Origin: Endothia cerciana
Taxonomy: Eukaryota > Ascomycota > Sordariomycetes > Diaporthales > Cryphonectriaceae
Assembly (NCBI GenBank): GCA_026119935.1
Contig: JALRMH010000068.1
Span: 91,705 to 155,704, forward strand
Direction: 5' to 3'
Length of the DNA: 64,000 nucleotides
How positions within the stretch are numbered: position 1 is the first letter of the stretch; each line of letters opens with the position of its first letter. The notes under the pieces were generated by a model. It worked only from the letters and a program-made list of their open reading frames with translations. It was not told where the DNA came from and made no database searches. Positions 12,645 through 24,007 of the stretch are shown here, piece after piece. The position numbers were made by a program, and so were the translations under genes.

Positions 12645-15085
12645 ATGGATTCTGAAGCTTGCATGAACACCGCAGTCGCGGTAGCGCAGGCTGCTCATCT
12701 GACGCAGCCATGGGCCGCCTGCGACGCCTGCGTACTCCGCCTTGCGGAGTGTCCGGGCATAAACCTGAGACTTGGCGGCAAGGGTGAAAGGACGAGACAA
12801 GCGTTGAGAATGGGCCTCTACGATGGCGACGTAGATTCTTTTCGTATCCACGACACCTCCCGGGCAATTGTGGCGTGGGAAGAGCTCAGGGCTGCCGCCG
12901 GGGAGGGTTGTGGGCTCTGTACTGCTGTTTGTGGCCGGGTGCACGACGGACTCAGGTTTCCCGGACGGTTACAGATGGAGTTCATGAAATTGAAGACATT
13001 TCCCAGAGGCGAGAGCGATCTTGAGCAGCTCGACTTACTGGGGGCAGACGATACTCGTGAGACGGGTGGAGAACCGTTCAACGGCGACTTCGAGGATGTC
13101 GGGTCTATCTTGGATTCTGTGACGTTGACTTTGGACCGATCTCACAACGAAGGATCCTTTAAGCTCATGATGACGCCTTCGTATCGTCCTGGGGTGCCTG
13201 ACGCACAGAAACTGCCGTACTTTGACACATTGGAGTGGGGCTTGTTTCCTGTGCGTGCAAAAGGTCAAATGGTTCTTCTCATGATCTGCCAGGAACTTAG
13301 TCACAATTGCTAATTCTAGGTCAGGCAACGAGCATCTTGTTGAATCCATTGGCAGCTATACGACCAATCTGGACATCGGCGGGGACCCTGCATTCTCCCA
13401 AGCAGTTGCTTGGATAGATCGATGTCGGCGAGAGTGCGAGCATGACCATTCCGGCAAAACACTATCGTTGGCCCGGCCCGGGCGGCTGGTCGATGTAGCA
13501 TCACAAAATAGCTTTCCAGAACATGATCTTTCTCTTGTACCAGGCGACAAGCCGGGCCTCGGGGAGTATGTAGCTCTCAGCTATTGCTGGGGCCAGCGGG
13601 GCCAGCCTATGGCAACGACAACTGCAAATCTGCGCGACCGTATGGAACGGGACTTTTCTCTGTCGACTTATGCCTGAGACTATCCGAGACGCAATATCGG
13701 TCTGCCGTAGTCTTGGCTTTAGATACCTTTGGGTAGACTCGCTGTGCATTCTGCAAGACTCTCGCGCGGACAAAAAGGCGGAGATCAAGAAGATGGCAGG
13801 TATTTTCGAAGGCGCATTCCTGACAACCGTTGCCGCAAGCGCCTCCGGCGTGACGCAAGGCTTTCTATATCCTCGAGATGTGGAAACCCCGCGGGGAATC
13901 AACAGCATTCCTGCCTGGAACTACGGCGGCCGTATCGGGCGCGCACTACTTCAAGAGCCGAGTCTGCCACTGTCGGAGCCAGACCCGATTCACTACCGTG
14001 CCTGGACTCTCGAGGAGTTGCGTCTTTCCCCTCGAAGGCTTGTATACACTGGCCGTCAGTTGATATGGACATGCCGCGGCTTTCAGGTGAAAGACGGGGG
14101 GTGGGGAGATAGCGAATTATTCTATCTCGACTCCGAACTGGACCTCTACCAATTTGACCAGGCACGTCAACAAGAACCGCCTGAGCTGGAAGATGATGAC
14201 TCCAACCATGGGCCACCTTTCCCAATGGTATTTAAGGATTATTGGGCCAACATGCTGCGAACAGTACACAGCACGAACACTCACCCACCCCCAAGGTCGG
14301 CTAGTTGCTGTGCAGGGCATCGTCTCCAGACTCAGCGATGTCACAGGTCATCATTACGAAGCTGGAATTTGGGAGAGACTACCCCATCTCCAGTCTCTGT
14401 TGGCACTACGATTCCCAGGGTGGTAACGAGGATGACCCGGCTCCTGCCAACAAGAAGATGACCATTCCAGAGACTAGAGATCAAGCAATCGAGTGTCCAA
14501 CTTGGTCATGGGGCTCGGTGACGGATCCAGTCTGCCTTCCTGATGAGCCATTCACAGATTCCTGGGAGACAGAACCAGACAGATTAGCAGAAGTTCTCGA
14601 CATCATCCCATCGGTCACAGAAGGATCGAGGCTGGTTATTCTCCACGCAAGCTGTCTCAAGGTTGAGGAAATTGAACTAATCGATCTTGAGACCACGTGC
14701 GCCGCACGGGATGAGCAGAATTTGAAATATTTCCCGCCTGTGGATGGCCACATTTTCTGCAACCGTACAAGAGCACGCTGGTGTGGGTTTCCTTGAGCTC
14801 GATCTCCTGATCTGGCCAGATACCCAGCAGATTAGGCGCTTAGAACCAGAGAGGCTGCGCTTTGCATGCCTCCGTTACTTCGACAGGACCCTGCGTGGCT
14901 TGATCCTGACTTTGACCCGTGGAGTCGATATCTATGAACGCATCGGATACTTCGAGGCGGTGGTACGGCAAGACGAAGACAATTCGGATGAAGAGATGAT
15001 GGCAGTTGACGAAGCATTCCAGTTAGCTGTTGGTCACGTTCCAAAGGAGATACTTTGGCCTCAGGAGACTGTACTGATTGAATGA
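12645..15085 (+). pseudogene. HET-domain (heterokaryon incompatibility) gene with four frameshifts
   Basis: HET proteins trigger cell death after fusion of unlike hyphae. A first exon (12645 to about 13250) has a Cys-containing N-terminus, and an intron ends near 13325. The HET core follows: EYVALSYCWG, TTTANLRDR, MPETIRDAI, FRYLWVDSLCILQDS and IFEGAFLTTVAASA. Further on come YTARTLTHPQGRLVAVQGI, ISSLCWHYDS and APTWSWGS-like ECPTWSWGS. These conserved blocks sit in successive frames. Shifts occur near 13670 (before MPETIRD), near 14252 (before EQYTAR), near 14372 (before RDYPISS) and between 14740 and 14790. Each is equivalent to +1. Sequence between the breaks stays open and family-like, so decay is recent, or these are sequence errors. 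Neighbouring long genes read through cleanly, which favours true pseudogenisation. Confidence 0.85.
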
Positions 15086-16062
15086 CCACAATTTGTAGGG
15101 AACGACTTGAATTTCCTGTTACGTAGTATTCAGATACTATTATACCGCTCCAGAGATGTCGAGGTCTTGGAGGGAAAATAGACTCATTGGTGAGCCAACA
15201 AAGGAAGGACAGACTTCTAGGTACAGACTGTTTTACACGCCGCCGGCAGTCCCTATTATACAGATGTATAGTCAGTGCAATTCATGTGGGAGTGCTCCCT
15301 TACGCCGTGAAAGCACCGAATGAATGATGTGAAACTTATCAGTTTATCTAAAGGGCTCGAAGAGCCTCTATTTATAGTTAAAGACCTTCGGAGGACCATC
15401 GGATTCAGGCCTTTGAGAACCTCTGAAGAGGTCCGTATATCGGTCCTGGTGATATCATCCTCATGCTGAAGACTTGAAGATCCATGGATCCTGGTCCACT
15501 GTTTCCTTGATATGGCCTTACGATCAACACATGAGAAGGGCAGACGATGTATGGCATCTTGTTCTTTCGTCGTCGCCCGCCGTTTTTGTATTTCTCGAAC
15601 CCTCCTACACGCAAGGGATCATGGTTATGCACTGAGACAAAGAGGAAGAAGAAAATAAATGAAAGAACCCTCCCTCTTCCGGCTTTTCAAAGCACTTATA
15701 ATCTGCAGATGACTAGATTTGCCATAGGAACCGAGGGCATATGCTATGAGACGGGGCTGTGCAGTAGTGTCTCAGCAGCATTCCATCAGGCACAAACTTG
15801 GATGACGATACCTTGGCTTAAAAATTGTACGTTGCGGTGATTGCGAAACTAGAACACGATGTAAGGGCTTCAGTAAATAATGATTAACTTGAACAATTTT
15901 GACAGGGTGTTCCAAAACGCCTTGCGGCCTAAGATGAAAGAAGCAGAGCTCTATTCATAAAGAGGAGGGTATCTTCATGGTCTATGGGGAAGATACGAAG
16001 GGTATCAGTCTATATCTATATCTAGGCGATGTGTAAGCTGGGATGATTGTCCTGGGACGCTT
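15086..16062. other. Intergenic, no supported gene
   Basis: 977 bp between convergent genes. Only short frames are seen, and the region is comparatively AT-rich. Confidence 0.5.
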
Positions 16063-17056
16063 CTACACTCGTCCTGTAGCCTTCTCGTCACTCGGCTTCG
16101 GCTTCGGTTTCCAAGTCGTCCACGCAACTACGATGGCCATCTTCACGGCACCGGCGATCCACAGCGCACTAGGCATACCAGCCTTGGACCTCTGCAGCCA
16201 GGCCCCCATAATAGACCCAACTAACATCAGAAGGATCGCAGTCACGCGCCGGTTCCTCTTCACATTTCCTCCCATGGGCGCGAACAGCAGCGGATCCGAG
16301 AGCAGATCGCAGTACAAAGAGGTCAGCACATTCGTGGGCACCTCGTTGAATCCAAGAACCCGGCTCGTCACAATCTGCCCACCGAACTGGAATGCCATCA
16401 GGGAGAGCGGGATCATCGACATGGCGTTGGTCTCGTAGTCCTTCAGTAGCACCTCACTGGCACCGGTGCCCAGGGACGACATCGCAAAGGCAGGGACGAC
16501 GCCGCTCTGCGCCACCGCGGCGGAGATGAGGATGAGCAGCGACTGGACCAGGAATGACAGCGCCAGGGTGGACTTGCGCTTGTTGCCGATGCGCCGCGTC
16601 TGTCCGAAGCAGAAGCAGCCGGCCCAGAACGCCGCGATGGAGACCAGAGCCTTGATCCAGAGGGTCGACGAGCCATATGGGAGGTGAGCCGTGCCGAGGG
16701 CCAGGAAGATGGTGTTGCCTTCAAAGAAATGTCAATCTACGTTGGTCGCATGACGAGTTGCAAGCCTGGAAACGAGACAGGGGGCCGAGGCAAAAAAATG
16801 ACTCACCTGTTTGCATGCTCACGAAGACATTGCTGGCGTTGAAGGCGACACTGTCGCAGAGGCCAGAGACAAAGCAACAGGCTATCACAGGGATGTCGGA
16901 GTGCGCTGGGTCGATGTCATGGCTCAGTGTCGTGAGGACTCCTGGGCTTTGGCGCTTCTCGGGTGGTGGCGCCCTCGCCGAGGAGTCCGAGGAGACCCTC
17001 GCACTCAGGACCCCAGGCGTGCTCATGGGCGTCTCCTTTGGTGCTTTCTCTTCCAT
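16063..17056 (-). CDS. DUF1275 (YoaK-like) membrane protein
   Basis: A polytopic membrane protein of unknown function, about 301 aa, from exons 17056-16807 and 16718-16063. The GTGAGT donor splits the Gly codon of the family motif, and the acceptor restores NTIFLALG. The hallmark motif reads SVAFNASNVFVSMQTG, then NTIFLALG. About six hydrophobic segments follow, including ALVSIAAFWAGCFCFG and LALSFLVQSLLILISAA. A long polar N-terminus (about 50 aa, Ser/Pro-rich) precedes the membrane part, as is common in fungal members. The tail is basic (TTWKPKPKPSDEK). Family membership is clear, but no substrate is established for these proteins. Confidence 0.92.
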
Positions 17057-17656
17057 CGGTGACCGTGTCGGTATACCGAGCAGATGTTACTCGTGTCGTC
17101 TTTGTTTAGTCGTCCGCTGTGCCTTTCTGCGGGTTTGCAAGAGATGTCGGCGGAAAAATCGGGAAATCTCGTCGCCGTAGATTTCAGCCAAAGGCGGGAT
17201 CCACCTCATAAGCAACGGCCCACTTTGGTCTCGACCCTTTACCGTTTGAAGGGGATTTAGCCTCTCGTTACTGATTGATGGACTTGATATACTTGGTCGG
17301 TAACGGAAAGCCAAGCTCCCGACACCTCGTGCCACACAAAGATGTAGAATGCCCCCTTGGTCTTTGAAACAGTTGATGCTGAAACCACTTCTTTGCCCAG
17401 TCTTGGACAAGGAACCTGCGTCAGCACCATTTCCTTTGCGTGGTCGCCTCCCGTCCACTCTTCCTTCCATCGGTCAGCTCTACTCGAATTCGTCTAATCC
17501 CATTTCCGGCCGGAAATGCAGCCGGATCGGAGTCTTCATTGCCCGATTCTTTCCTTGAATCGCGCCATGTATCCGGCCCAGCTAGTCTGATCCCCCTCCT
17601 CGCCCCGCCATGAGTTGAATGGCGGGATGCACTCCAGGTCCTCCCTCATATGTTCA
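17057..17656. other. Intergenic, no supported gene
   Basis: 600 bp between the DUF1275 start and the 3' end of the reductase pseudogene. It presumably holds the DUF1275 promoter. No motif is recognised. Confidence 0.45.
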
Positions 17657-18563
17657 TCATTCTATGTTCCGTTCACAATAGTTCATGTAATCACCCAGCC
17701 CCAGCACCAACAGATACATGGTAACCTGCTTACTCACCCAAATGGCGGCAGTGACATCCCTGATCAGTTCCAGTTCTAGTATGGATTCCTTTTTCTTCGG
17801 GACCTCGTGCGCTTGGAAGGGAATGCCCTTCTGTTCGCAGAATTTCCGCTGTGATATCTCCCAATCCGTCTCGGGATGCAGACGATTCTGTACCAAGGAT
17901 GGCTTGACATCCACCGCCTCGTAGAGTCGTATGAGGTGTTCACACGATAGGTTCGCCACACCAAGCGCACGGACTCGGTGGGGCACATAGGAGGACATCG
18001 CGCGCCAGGCCGTGAGAGTACCTTCAAAATCAGATTCAGGATAGGGAGAGTGTAGTATCAGCGAGTTCAGATAGACAGAGCCATCACTGGTCCCATCCAG
18101 CTCTTCTCTCTGGCGAAGACGGTGAAGTGAAGTCTGAACCGATTTGTGGACTTGTTCCTCGATAGATGCGCTCAAATCATAGGGGCAACTCTCCGGGTTA
18201 TGAGCAGAAGGACGAGTGAATTTGGTTGGAATCTGGCAGAATGCAGACATTAGGAAATCGATAAATAAGACGAGCTGGCCGAGACGCGCAGAAGAACCTC
18301 ATAACTCACCTAGAACTGGCTGCGCTCCTTGAATGTGCCGTCAGCAATGGCTTTGCGATCGCCTCTCCAACGAGTTCCTCTCCGTAGTGCTTGGGCTGGC
18401 ATGCGGTATCGAAGGCCGTCAAGCCGGACTGAATTGCCTTCAACACGCAGGAGGCAGTCTCGTCCCTTTTCCAAGCGGTGCGTAGATGAAACGTTGGCTC
18501 ATTGTGTGTGAGGAAGAACTCGACGGGGGATTTGGGTGGAACGTCTCTGGTGTCGTTCGAATC
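17657..18563 (-). pseudogene. Aldo/keto reductase, decayed
   Basis: NADPH-dependent aldo/keto reductase family. The N-terminal half (18563 to about 18350) reads FHLRTAWKRDETASCVLKAI, then GLTAFDTACQPKHYGEELVG. This includes the catalytic Asp and Tyr of the tetrad. IPTKFTR (Lys) and LNSLILHSPYP (His) follow after an intron ending near 18220. Defects: no in-frame ATG opens the conserved N-terminus (a GAG sits where the start is expected); a one-base deletion near 18350 breaks the frame between EAIAK and AIADGTFK; a TAG stands at the expected SQFW tryptophan just before the GTGAGT donor; and the C-terminus is divergent and shortened after FCEQKGIPFQ. A TATA box remains upstream. It is probably a young pseudogene. 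Confidence 0.82.
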
Positions 18564-18615
18564 CTCAGCTTCTGACTGTTTGGAGTTGAAGTTCGAAATC
18601 CAGGATATTGGAGGC

Positions 18616-18622
18616 TTTTATA
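18616..18622 (-). promoter_or_regulatory. TATA box of the reductase pseudogene
   Basis: On the minus strand the sequence GGGTATAAAAGCC lies about 55 bp upstream of the first family-like codon. The spacing fits a core promoter with a short leader. Confidence 0.6.
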
Positions 18623-19473
18623 CCCCGCGTTGACGAGCTCCATAGTTACGTACAATTACCACCATCGAAAACAGCTGGACGGTGCTACGCCGCCAGGTTT
18701 CCCCCTAGCTACAAGGTAATTACTGCAGGCGTGCGGCGAGGGACAGTCTAGGCGCAGATGCTCGGCTTGATGAAGGACATCATGATGCTGATAAGGATGG
18801 CTTCAACGCACCCGAAGCATATTTTCCCGGATGAAGACCCGTCAATCACACATTAGAAATCATTCCGCGGGGGGCACCCAGGGTCTAGGCCAGCTGCAGT
18901 CATAGACAGTGTGCCTGTGGGATTTGTGGGAATAGCGCTCACAGACCCTAAACCGAACACTACTTAAAAGCACTCTTTTCATGCTCCCATGTTAGATATC
19001 TTCTTTTCTAGATGATCCAATCCTTTCTTTCCATGCTCACTAAGCCTCTTCTTCCTCACAGTTATGAGCCCGGTTCGCTCGGTGGCAGCGCGCTACGCTA
19101 CCCTGTGCTACGTTTACGTTGGGATCCCCTCTAACTGAATCTGTGCTGTTTACCCAATATCTCTACCACTGGCTTTGGACGCAAGGAGGTCCCGTGTTCG
19201 AACTTGACGATATAGATGCTGTTAAACAGGATTGACCGCCCACGGAGGGCAGAGGGACTTGTTGTTCACAGGTACTAGATCAGTGTCTCTGGAATGGATG
19301 TTTCCCTCCAAATTGAGGGGTGTGTGGGCAAAAATATAGGTACAGCCAGTATTCGAGCACTGCGATCGTTTTTTCTCGACAGGATTTATGAGCATTGTGC
19401 CACGCGGAGAAGTCGAGAGAGTCGTGACAACAACACAACAAGACCTTCTATCATCTTCCTGACCCAAGATGTT
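18623..19473. other. Intergenic, no supported gene
   Basis: 850 bp between the reductase pseudogene and the 3' end of the FAD monooxygenase. No convincing frame or RNA gene was seen. Confidence 0.5.
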
Positions 19474-20763
19474 CTATGCGGCGGCTACACCGTTCTGTCC
19501 CGAATTCTGTGCAGCTCCAAGCGAGGCCCGAATCTCTTCGTATCGTGAATACGCGTCCTCCTCGGTGTCGAATGTGAGTATCCATTCCTCCCTCTTCAAG
19601 TGAAGCAGGCTCGGATCCTGCCATATCGCGTCCCAGTCTGCCTTGTGCCATTTCTCTCGAGTCGATACTCCTGTTGCCTGGATCTTGTGGACCCTTGCGT
19701 ACCGAATCTTCTCATAGACTTGCATAGCCTCCGTGACCTTCTCCCTGCCGGCGATATCGAGACATGCTGCGAGGGTGACACCGTCCTCCATCGCCTGACT
19801 AGCTCCCTGGATCGACGTAGGGAGAAAGGGATGCGCTGCGTCGCCAATCAGGGCAATCCGCTTTTTTGGCGAGATGAACGTGGGCAAGGGATCGCGGAAG
19901 ACAAGCTTGTAGTCAAACAACCGATCTTCTGGTGTAGCCTTGACCAGCTCGATGACCTCGGGGGCCCATCCATCTAGTACCTTCAGCACGTCTTCGACCC
20001 TCCCCGGAAACTGCCAGCTTTCCTCGATCCCGGCCTCGTCTCTGTGCGTGCAGACCCAGCTTATCTCCTCGCCACCCTTGACGGATGCAGCGATAAAATG
20101 GATATCTTGACCAATCCAGGCGTTGTGCCTGTCTCCCTGCACGAGGTGCTGGGTCGCCGGGTTCTGCTTCAGCTTCTCGGTCGGGAACCAGGCTCTGTAT
20201 ACAGCATAGCCCGAGGGTTGAGGCTTGTCATCAAACCCCAAAACGATCCTGCGTCCTCGAGACTTGACCCCCTCCGCGGCTAGGACGACATCAGCCGAAT
20301 GTTTCTCCCCGTTGGAGACCACGCCGGCCTCTGTATCGCTCTCGAAGTAGTCCGTGATATTCTGGCCCAGCCGGATGTCGATGCCCCTGTCCTTGGCGTG
20401 CTCGTACAGTATTCGATGCAGCTCTCCTCGGTGGCCATTCACTCTTGGGCCCCAATGCTTCTCGGGAAGCCATGACTGGGTGGTGACAAACTTTCCCTCC
20501 CAGTTATGATACGTGAGCTCGTCGCTCTTGTGGACGATAGGCTCGAATTGTTCCATGACCCCAGGCCATTTGGCAAAGATGCGGGTGGCGTTCTGCCCAA
20601 AGCTGATGATATCTCCAAGGGGCTTCAGGTCCGAGATCCTCTCGAAGAGGATCACATCGTGGCCCTTCCGATCGCATTCTATAGCAGCAGTTAGGCCTGC
20701 AAACCCGGCCCCAACAACGATGACCTTGATGCCGGAGGCTGGAAGCTGTGGAAACTTGGACAT
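19474..20763 (-). CDS. FAD-dependent aromatic-type monooxygenase (salicylate hydroxylase-like)
   Basis: A class A flavoprotein monooxygenase using NAD(P)H and O2, typically hydroxylating aromatic acids. One exon, 429 aa. The N-terminal FAD-binding GxGxxG is VVGAGFAGL (about residues 16-24), with the acidic FE of strand 2 (ILFERISDL). ALIGDAAHPFLP is the second FAD motif (GD), followed by GASQAMEDG. LAAEGVKSRGRR fits the conserved DG-type segment that binds both FAD and NAD(P)H, with EG in place of DG. No signal peptide is seen; the start lies shortly before the Rossmann strand. It is divergently paired with the MFS transporter, and an acyl-CoA dehydrogenase follows that, suggesting a small catabolic or tailoring module (inference). 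The substrate is unknown. Confidence 0.93.
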   Translation of the reverse strand: MSKFPQLPASGIKVIVVGAGFAGLTAAIECDRKGHDVILFERISDLKPLGDIISFGQNATRIFAKWPGVMEQFEPIVHKSDELTYHNWEGKFVTTQSWLPEKHWGPRVNGHRGELHRILYEHAKDRGIDIRLGQNITDYFESDTEAGVVSNGEKHSADVVLAAEGVKSRGRRIVLGFDDKPQPSGYAVYRAWFPTEKLKQNPATQHLVQGDRHNAWIGQDIHFIAASVKGGEEISWVCTHRDEAGIEESWQFPGRVEDVLKVLDGWAPEVIELVKATPEDRLFDYKLVFRDPLPTFISPKKRIALIGDAAHPFLPTSIQGASQAMEDGVTLAACLDIAGREKVTEAMQVYEKIRYARVHKIQATGVSTREKWHKADWDAIWQDPSLLHLKREEWILTFDTEEDAYSRYEEIRASLGAAQNSGQNGVAAA

Positions 20764-21495
20764 TGTGAGATGGTGGTTCCTGACCGCGGGAGTTAGCTGG
20801 AGGGGGCCGCCTCGTGACTGGGATTGCCGAGGAATAAATACACAGAGAACTAGGTTCCCAAAAGCAAAAAAGGCCGCATTGGTACCTCAGCAATTTCTCC
20901 GGCCCCAATGGACAGACCGACTACTCCGGGGCGTAAAGGAGGGGGATATAGGGCGGGAACAAAGTTACACCACATGCCTCCCCGTCGCTCCGTGCCATCT
21001 CGTTGGACACCCGGCAAGTAGTCTCAGGTCTCAGCTACATCCCCACGATCCCGTGCGAATGGGCCCCCCCCCCCCCTGACGGCCATCTTGCCCCAGTCTG
21101 GGGATTCTCGGGTGTGCCGCGGGGAAGATCTACCGGCCATGACAGGAGGCTGCGTGACCTACCCCGCAGGAAGGGAAAGGGACCGACATCTAATTTTGAC
21201 CTTGGCAGACACCGCTTGTTTTTAGTCGCATGGGTAGAGATGACTCGGTACCGGAGAGCAGATATCTGTGCGGCTGTGGATGGTCGGACAGCGGGACTTG
21301 GACTCATGCTGAACAGGACATATGCAATGCTGCCCTAGCAAGTGCAGGGGCGCCCTCGATGCCCCGAGGTTCCAGTCTCAATCTATAAGAAGGCTGGCTC
21401 GCGCGTCAATTTCGAAGGCCACGTCCATGGTTAAGCCTCTGTTCTATAAGAAAGGTCCAAATCTTTCCCTTACCAGACAATATTCCATCGGCAAA
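20764..21495. promoter_or_regulatory. Divergent promoter, FAD monooxygenase / MFS transporter
   Basis: This 732-bp spacer drives two genes reading outward. It holds a 13-C tract at 21064-21076 and a cluster of CreA-type SYGGRG hexamers (separate entry). An in-frame ATG at 21427 could extend the transporter by 23 residues. The later ATG was preferred because its product begins with the family-typical MPFGILE. Confidence 0.6.
21091..21124. promoter_or_regulatory. Three CreA/Cre1-type sites, two as an inverted repeat
   Basis: CCCCAG (21091-21096) and CTGGGG (21098-21103) form an inverted pair one base apart. GCGGGG follows at 21119-21124. All match the SYGGRG consensus of the carbon catabolite repressor CreA, whose working sites are often paired. 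The location in the shared promoter suggests co-repression by glucose. This is inference from motifs only. Confidence 0.45.
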
Positions 21496-23478
21496 ATGCC
21501 ATTCGGCATTCTGGAGTGCAAGAAGATGGAGGTCGTTCCTGGAACGGGTCTGTATCCTCTTACAACAGGTGCTGCGCACGAATCTGACATTCTAGTTCAC
21601 AGCCTTCATGACTGATCAAGATGACCTGCCCCTCGAGTATTCGGAGGTACCTGCAGAACTACTCAAACACGGCAAGGGCAGATATAAGGACGTGATTCTG
21701 GTCCCTCAGCCTTCGGATAGTCCGAATGACCCGTTGAATGTAAGACAACAGCCACCGCTTTGAAGTCTTCCAAAGGCCGTGACTAACGATTGGTGCACAG
21801 TGGCCTCAGTGGTTCGTGGAAATGACGCTGAGTTCCTGCCACCCTTACACTGACGAAGTCTTGACGCAATTAGGAAGAAGGAGGTGATACTCCTCGTTGC
21901 TGGCCTAGCCGCCGGGGTAGTCGGTGCATTTGGGCCTATGCTGTCACCGGGCTTCGTTGAAGTCTCTGCAGACCTGGGAATCACCATCGAGGAGCTCTCT
22001 CAGACAACAGCTTGGCTGATCCTCACCATCGGCCTGTCGGTCTTTATCACCAACCCACTTGCGAAGATCATCGGCCGCCGTCCCATCTACATATTCGCCA
22101 TTGCCATCATGTTCGCCACGAGTGTTTGGGGCGCTGCCGTCGCGAACTACAGCTCGTTCCTCGCAAGCCGGATCATCGCGGGCATCGGAATGGCCCCGTT
22201 CGAGATTCTCGTGCAGTGCACGATCGGTGACTTGTACTTCGTTCACGAGCGCGCCACTCGCATCGCCGTGTGGAATCTCTTCCTGCTCACCGGAATTGCC
22301 GGTGGCGCCTTGATCTCAGGCTACATCATTGAACTCGACGGGTATAGATGGACGTTCGGAGTGTGTGCGATCTTCTTCGGTATCCTCATGTTCTGTGTCG
22401 TCTTCCTCGTCCCGGAGACAGCATACAGGAGGGACTCGGTGGTCCCAATCCTGGTAAAGGGTGGAAAAGAGGCGGTCGGCGTGCACATGGAGTTGGGTCA
22501 TGAACATGACCTGAATCACTCCGAGAAAGGCGTCTCGCACCATATAGAGAGCGCGGCACACACTGAGGCGAGGCACACCTTCTGGCAGTCCCTCCGCGTG
22601 TTCACTGGGCAGTACAGCGACGCTCCGGCATGGAAGATATTCTTACGTCCAATAGTCATGTGGTTTTACCCGGCTGTTCTTTGGGGTTTTCTCATTTACG
22701 GTAAGTGAAGTCTCGATCACGGCTCGCCATACATTATACTACAGGCTCCCATAACTGACTCGGCACAACAGGGACGACACTCACCTGGATTGTGGTCTTC
22801 TCGGTCGTCAATGGCGTCATCTTCGTGGCTCCGCCTTATAACTTCACGATCAGCCAGACCGGGCTCATCAGCCTGTCTCCATTCATACTTACAATCATCG
22901 GCGAGGTGATTTCCGGTCCGCTCAATGATTGGATCTGCGTCTACCTCACAAAAAGGAACAAGGGAATCTACGAGCCCGAGTTCCGCCTCCCGCTCATCAT
23001 CGTCGCGGTCGTCCTAGGAACCGTGGGCTTCTTCGGATTCGGAGCAACAATTCACTATCAGACTCACTGGGCTGGTCCAGTTCTTTGTTTCGGCTTCGCG
23101 AACATGAGTCTAGTCTTTGCCGCCACGTGCGTGTTTGGGTATATCATTGACAGCTATCGGCAACATAACGAAGAGGCTTTTGTAGCGATCAACTCAAGAA
23201 ACCTGCTGACGTTTGGGTTGACTTACTTCGTTAATGACTGGCTGGCGAACCAAGGCGCTCTGGTGGTGTTCTCCATTCTAGGGGGGGTGTTTTTGTTTGT
23301 CTGCTCGTTAACGATACCTCTGTGGTAAGTTCATACATATATGTTGCATCGATGGCCTGCCCCAACTTTAACGAACCAAGACTCCGTCTAATCACGTTAC
23401 CATAGGATCTTTGGCAAGCGAATTCGAAGCTTGATAGGACGTACTGAATGGCTTCAGAGGTTCATGAACGACAACTGA
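21496..23478 (+). CDS. MFS transporter, DHA1-like
   Basis: A major facilitator with about 12 membrane spans, 550 aa, probably a plasma-membrane proton antiporter or substrate permease. Six exons: 21496-21547, 21603-21739, 21801-21811, 21874-22700, 22772-23324 and 23406-23478. The 11-nt third exon encodes the core of WPQW; it is inferred because only that join keeps the family sequence DPLNWPQWKK. MPFGILE opens the protein. The first repeat carries LAKIIGRRPIYIF (the loop 2-3 GRR motif) and SRIIAGIGMAPFE. A long charged His-containing loop (HMELGHEHDLNHSEKG) separates the two halves. The tail ends in FGKRIRSLIGRTEWLQRF. No frame break is seen. The substrate is unknown; it may be linked to that of the divergent monooxygenase. 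Confidence 0.9.
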
Positions 23479-24007
23479 ACGGGATGGGAGACCTTACTGA
23501 ACAAGTCTATCATGTGACGTCGACAGGTCCGCGAGCTGGAACTTCGATGCTTGGGAAATCCTACAAGGCCTGTATGTGAGATAGCACAGTGAGATTGTCG
23601 GTGATCTATACGTTCCGATTATACTTTTCAGCCTTATGTATAGTATACGCCACTATAGTTGAGTTCATGTAACAGTACTACTTTGGCTTTTGGTAAGCGG
23701 AATATAGCGACCATGGTATCCGTCGGGTAGTCGTCGGGTCCAAGTCGCAGGGGTTCAATGTGCCAACAAACGACCGGTATAATTTTTGCCCGTGTATTAC
23801 AGTCCGGCTGCGTTCCGAAAGGATTGGCAAGGTAGCATGCGGGGAACCGCGTCAATGCATCTTGCTACTCTGTACGCCAGGGCGTCGTCCTCAGACCTCA
23901 GCCAGATACCGCATCTGTATTTCAATTCTCACAGAACGACCCAGCAGTCATATAATCCCAACGAAGTCTTACGCCCATGCTACCTTTCATCCAAGGTATC
24001 AACCAAG
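23479..24007. other. Promoter region of the acyl-CoA dehydrogenase
   Basis: 529 bp between two + strand genes. The dehydrogenase frame is open upstream to 23786, but that extension is not family-like. Confidence 0.5.

Noticed and set aside
13617..13700. A short intron to rescue the HET frame near the first break
   Set aside because: A 49-bp GT-AG removal restores the frame but deletes the conserved MPETIRDAI block, so a frameshift is the better reading.
19081..19220. Possible tRNA (a GTTCGAAC-like string)
   Set aside because: No cloverleaf arms could be paired around it.
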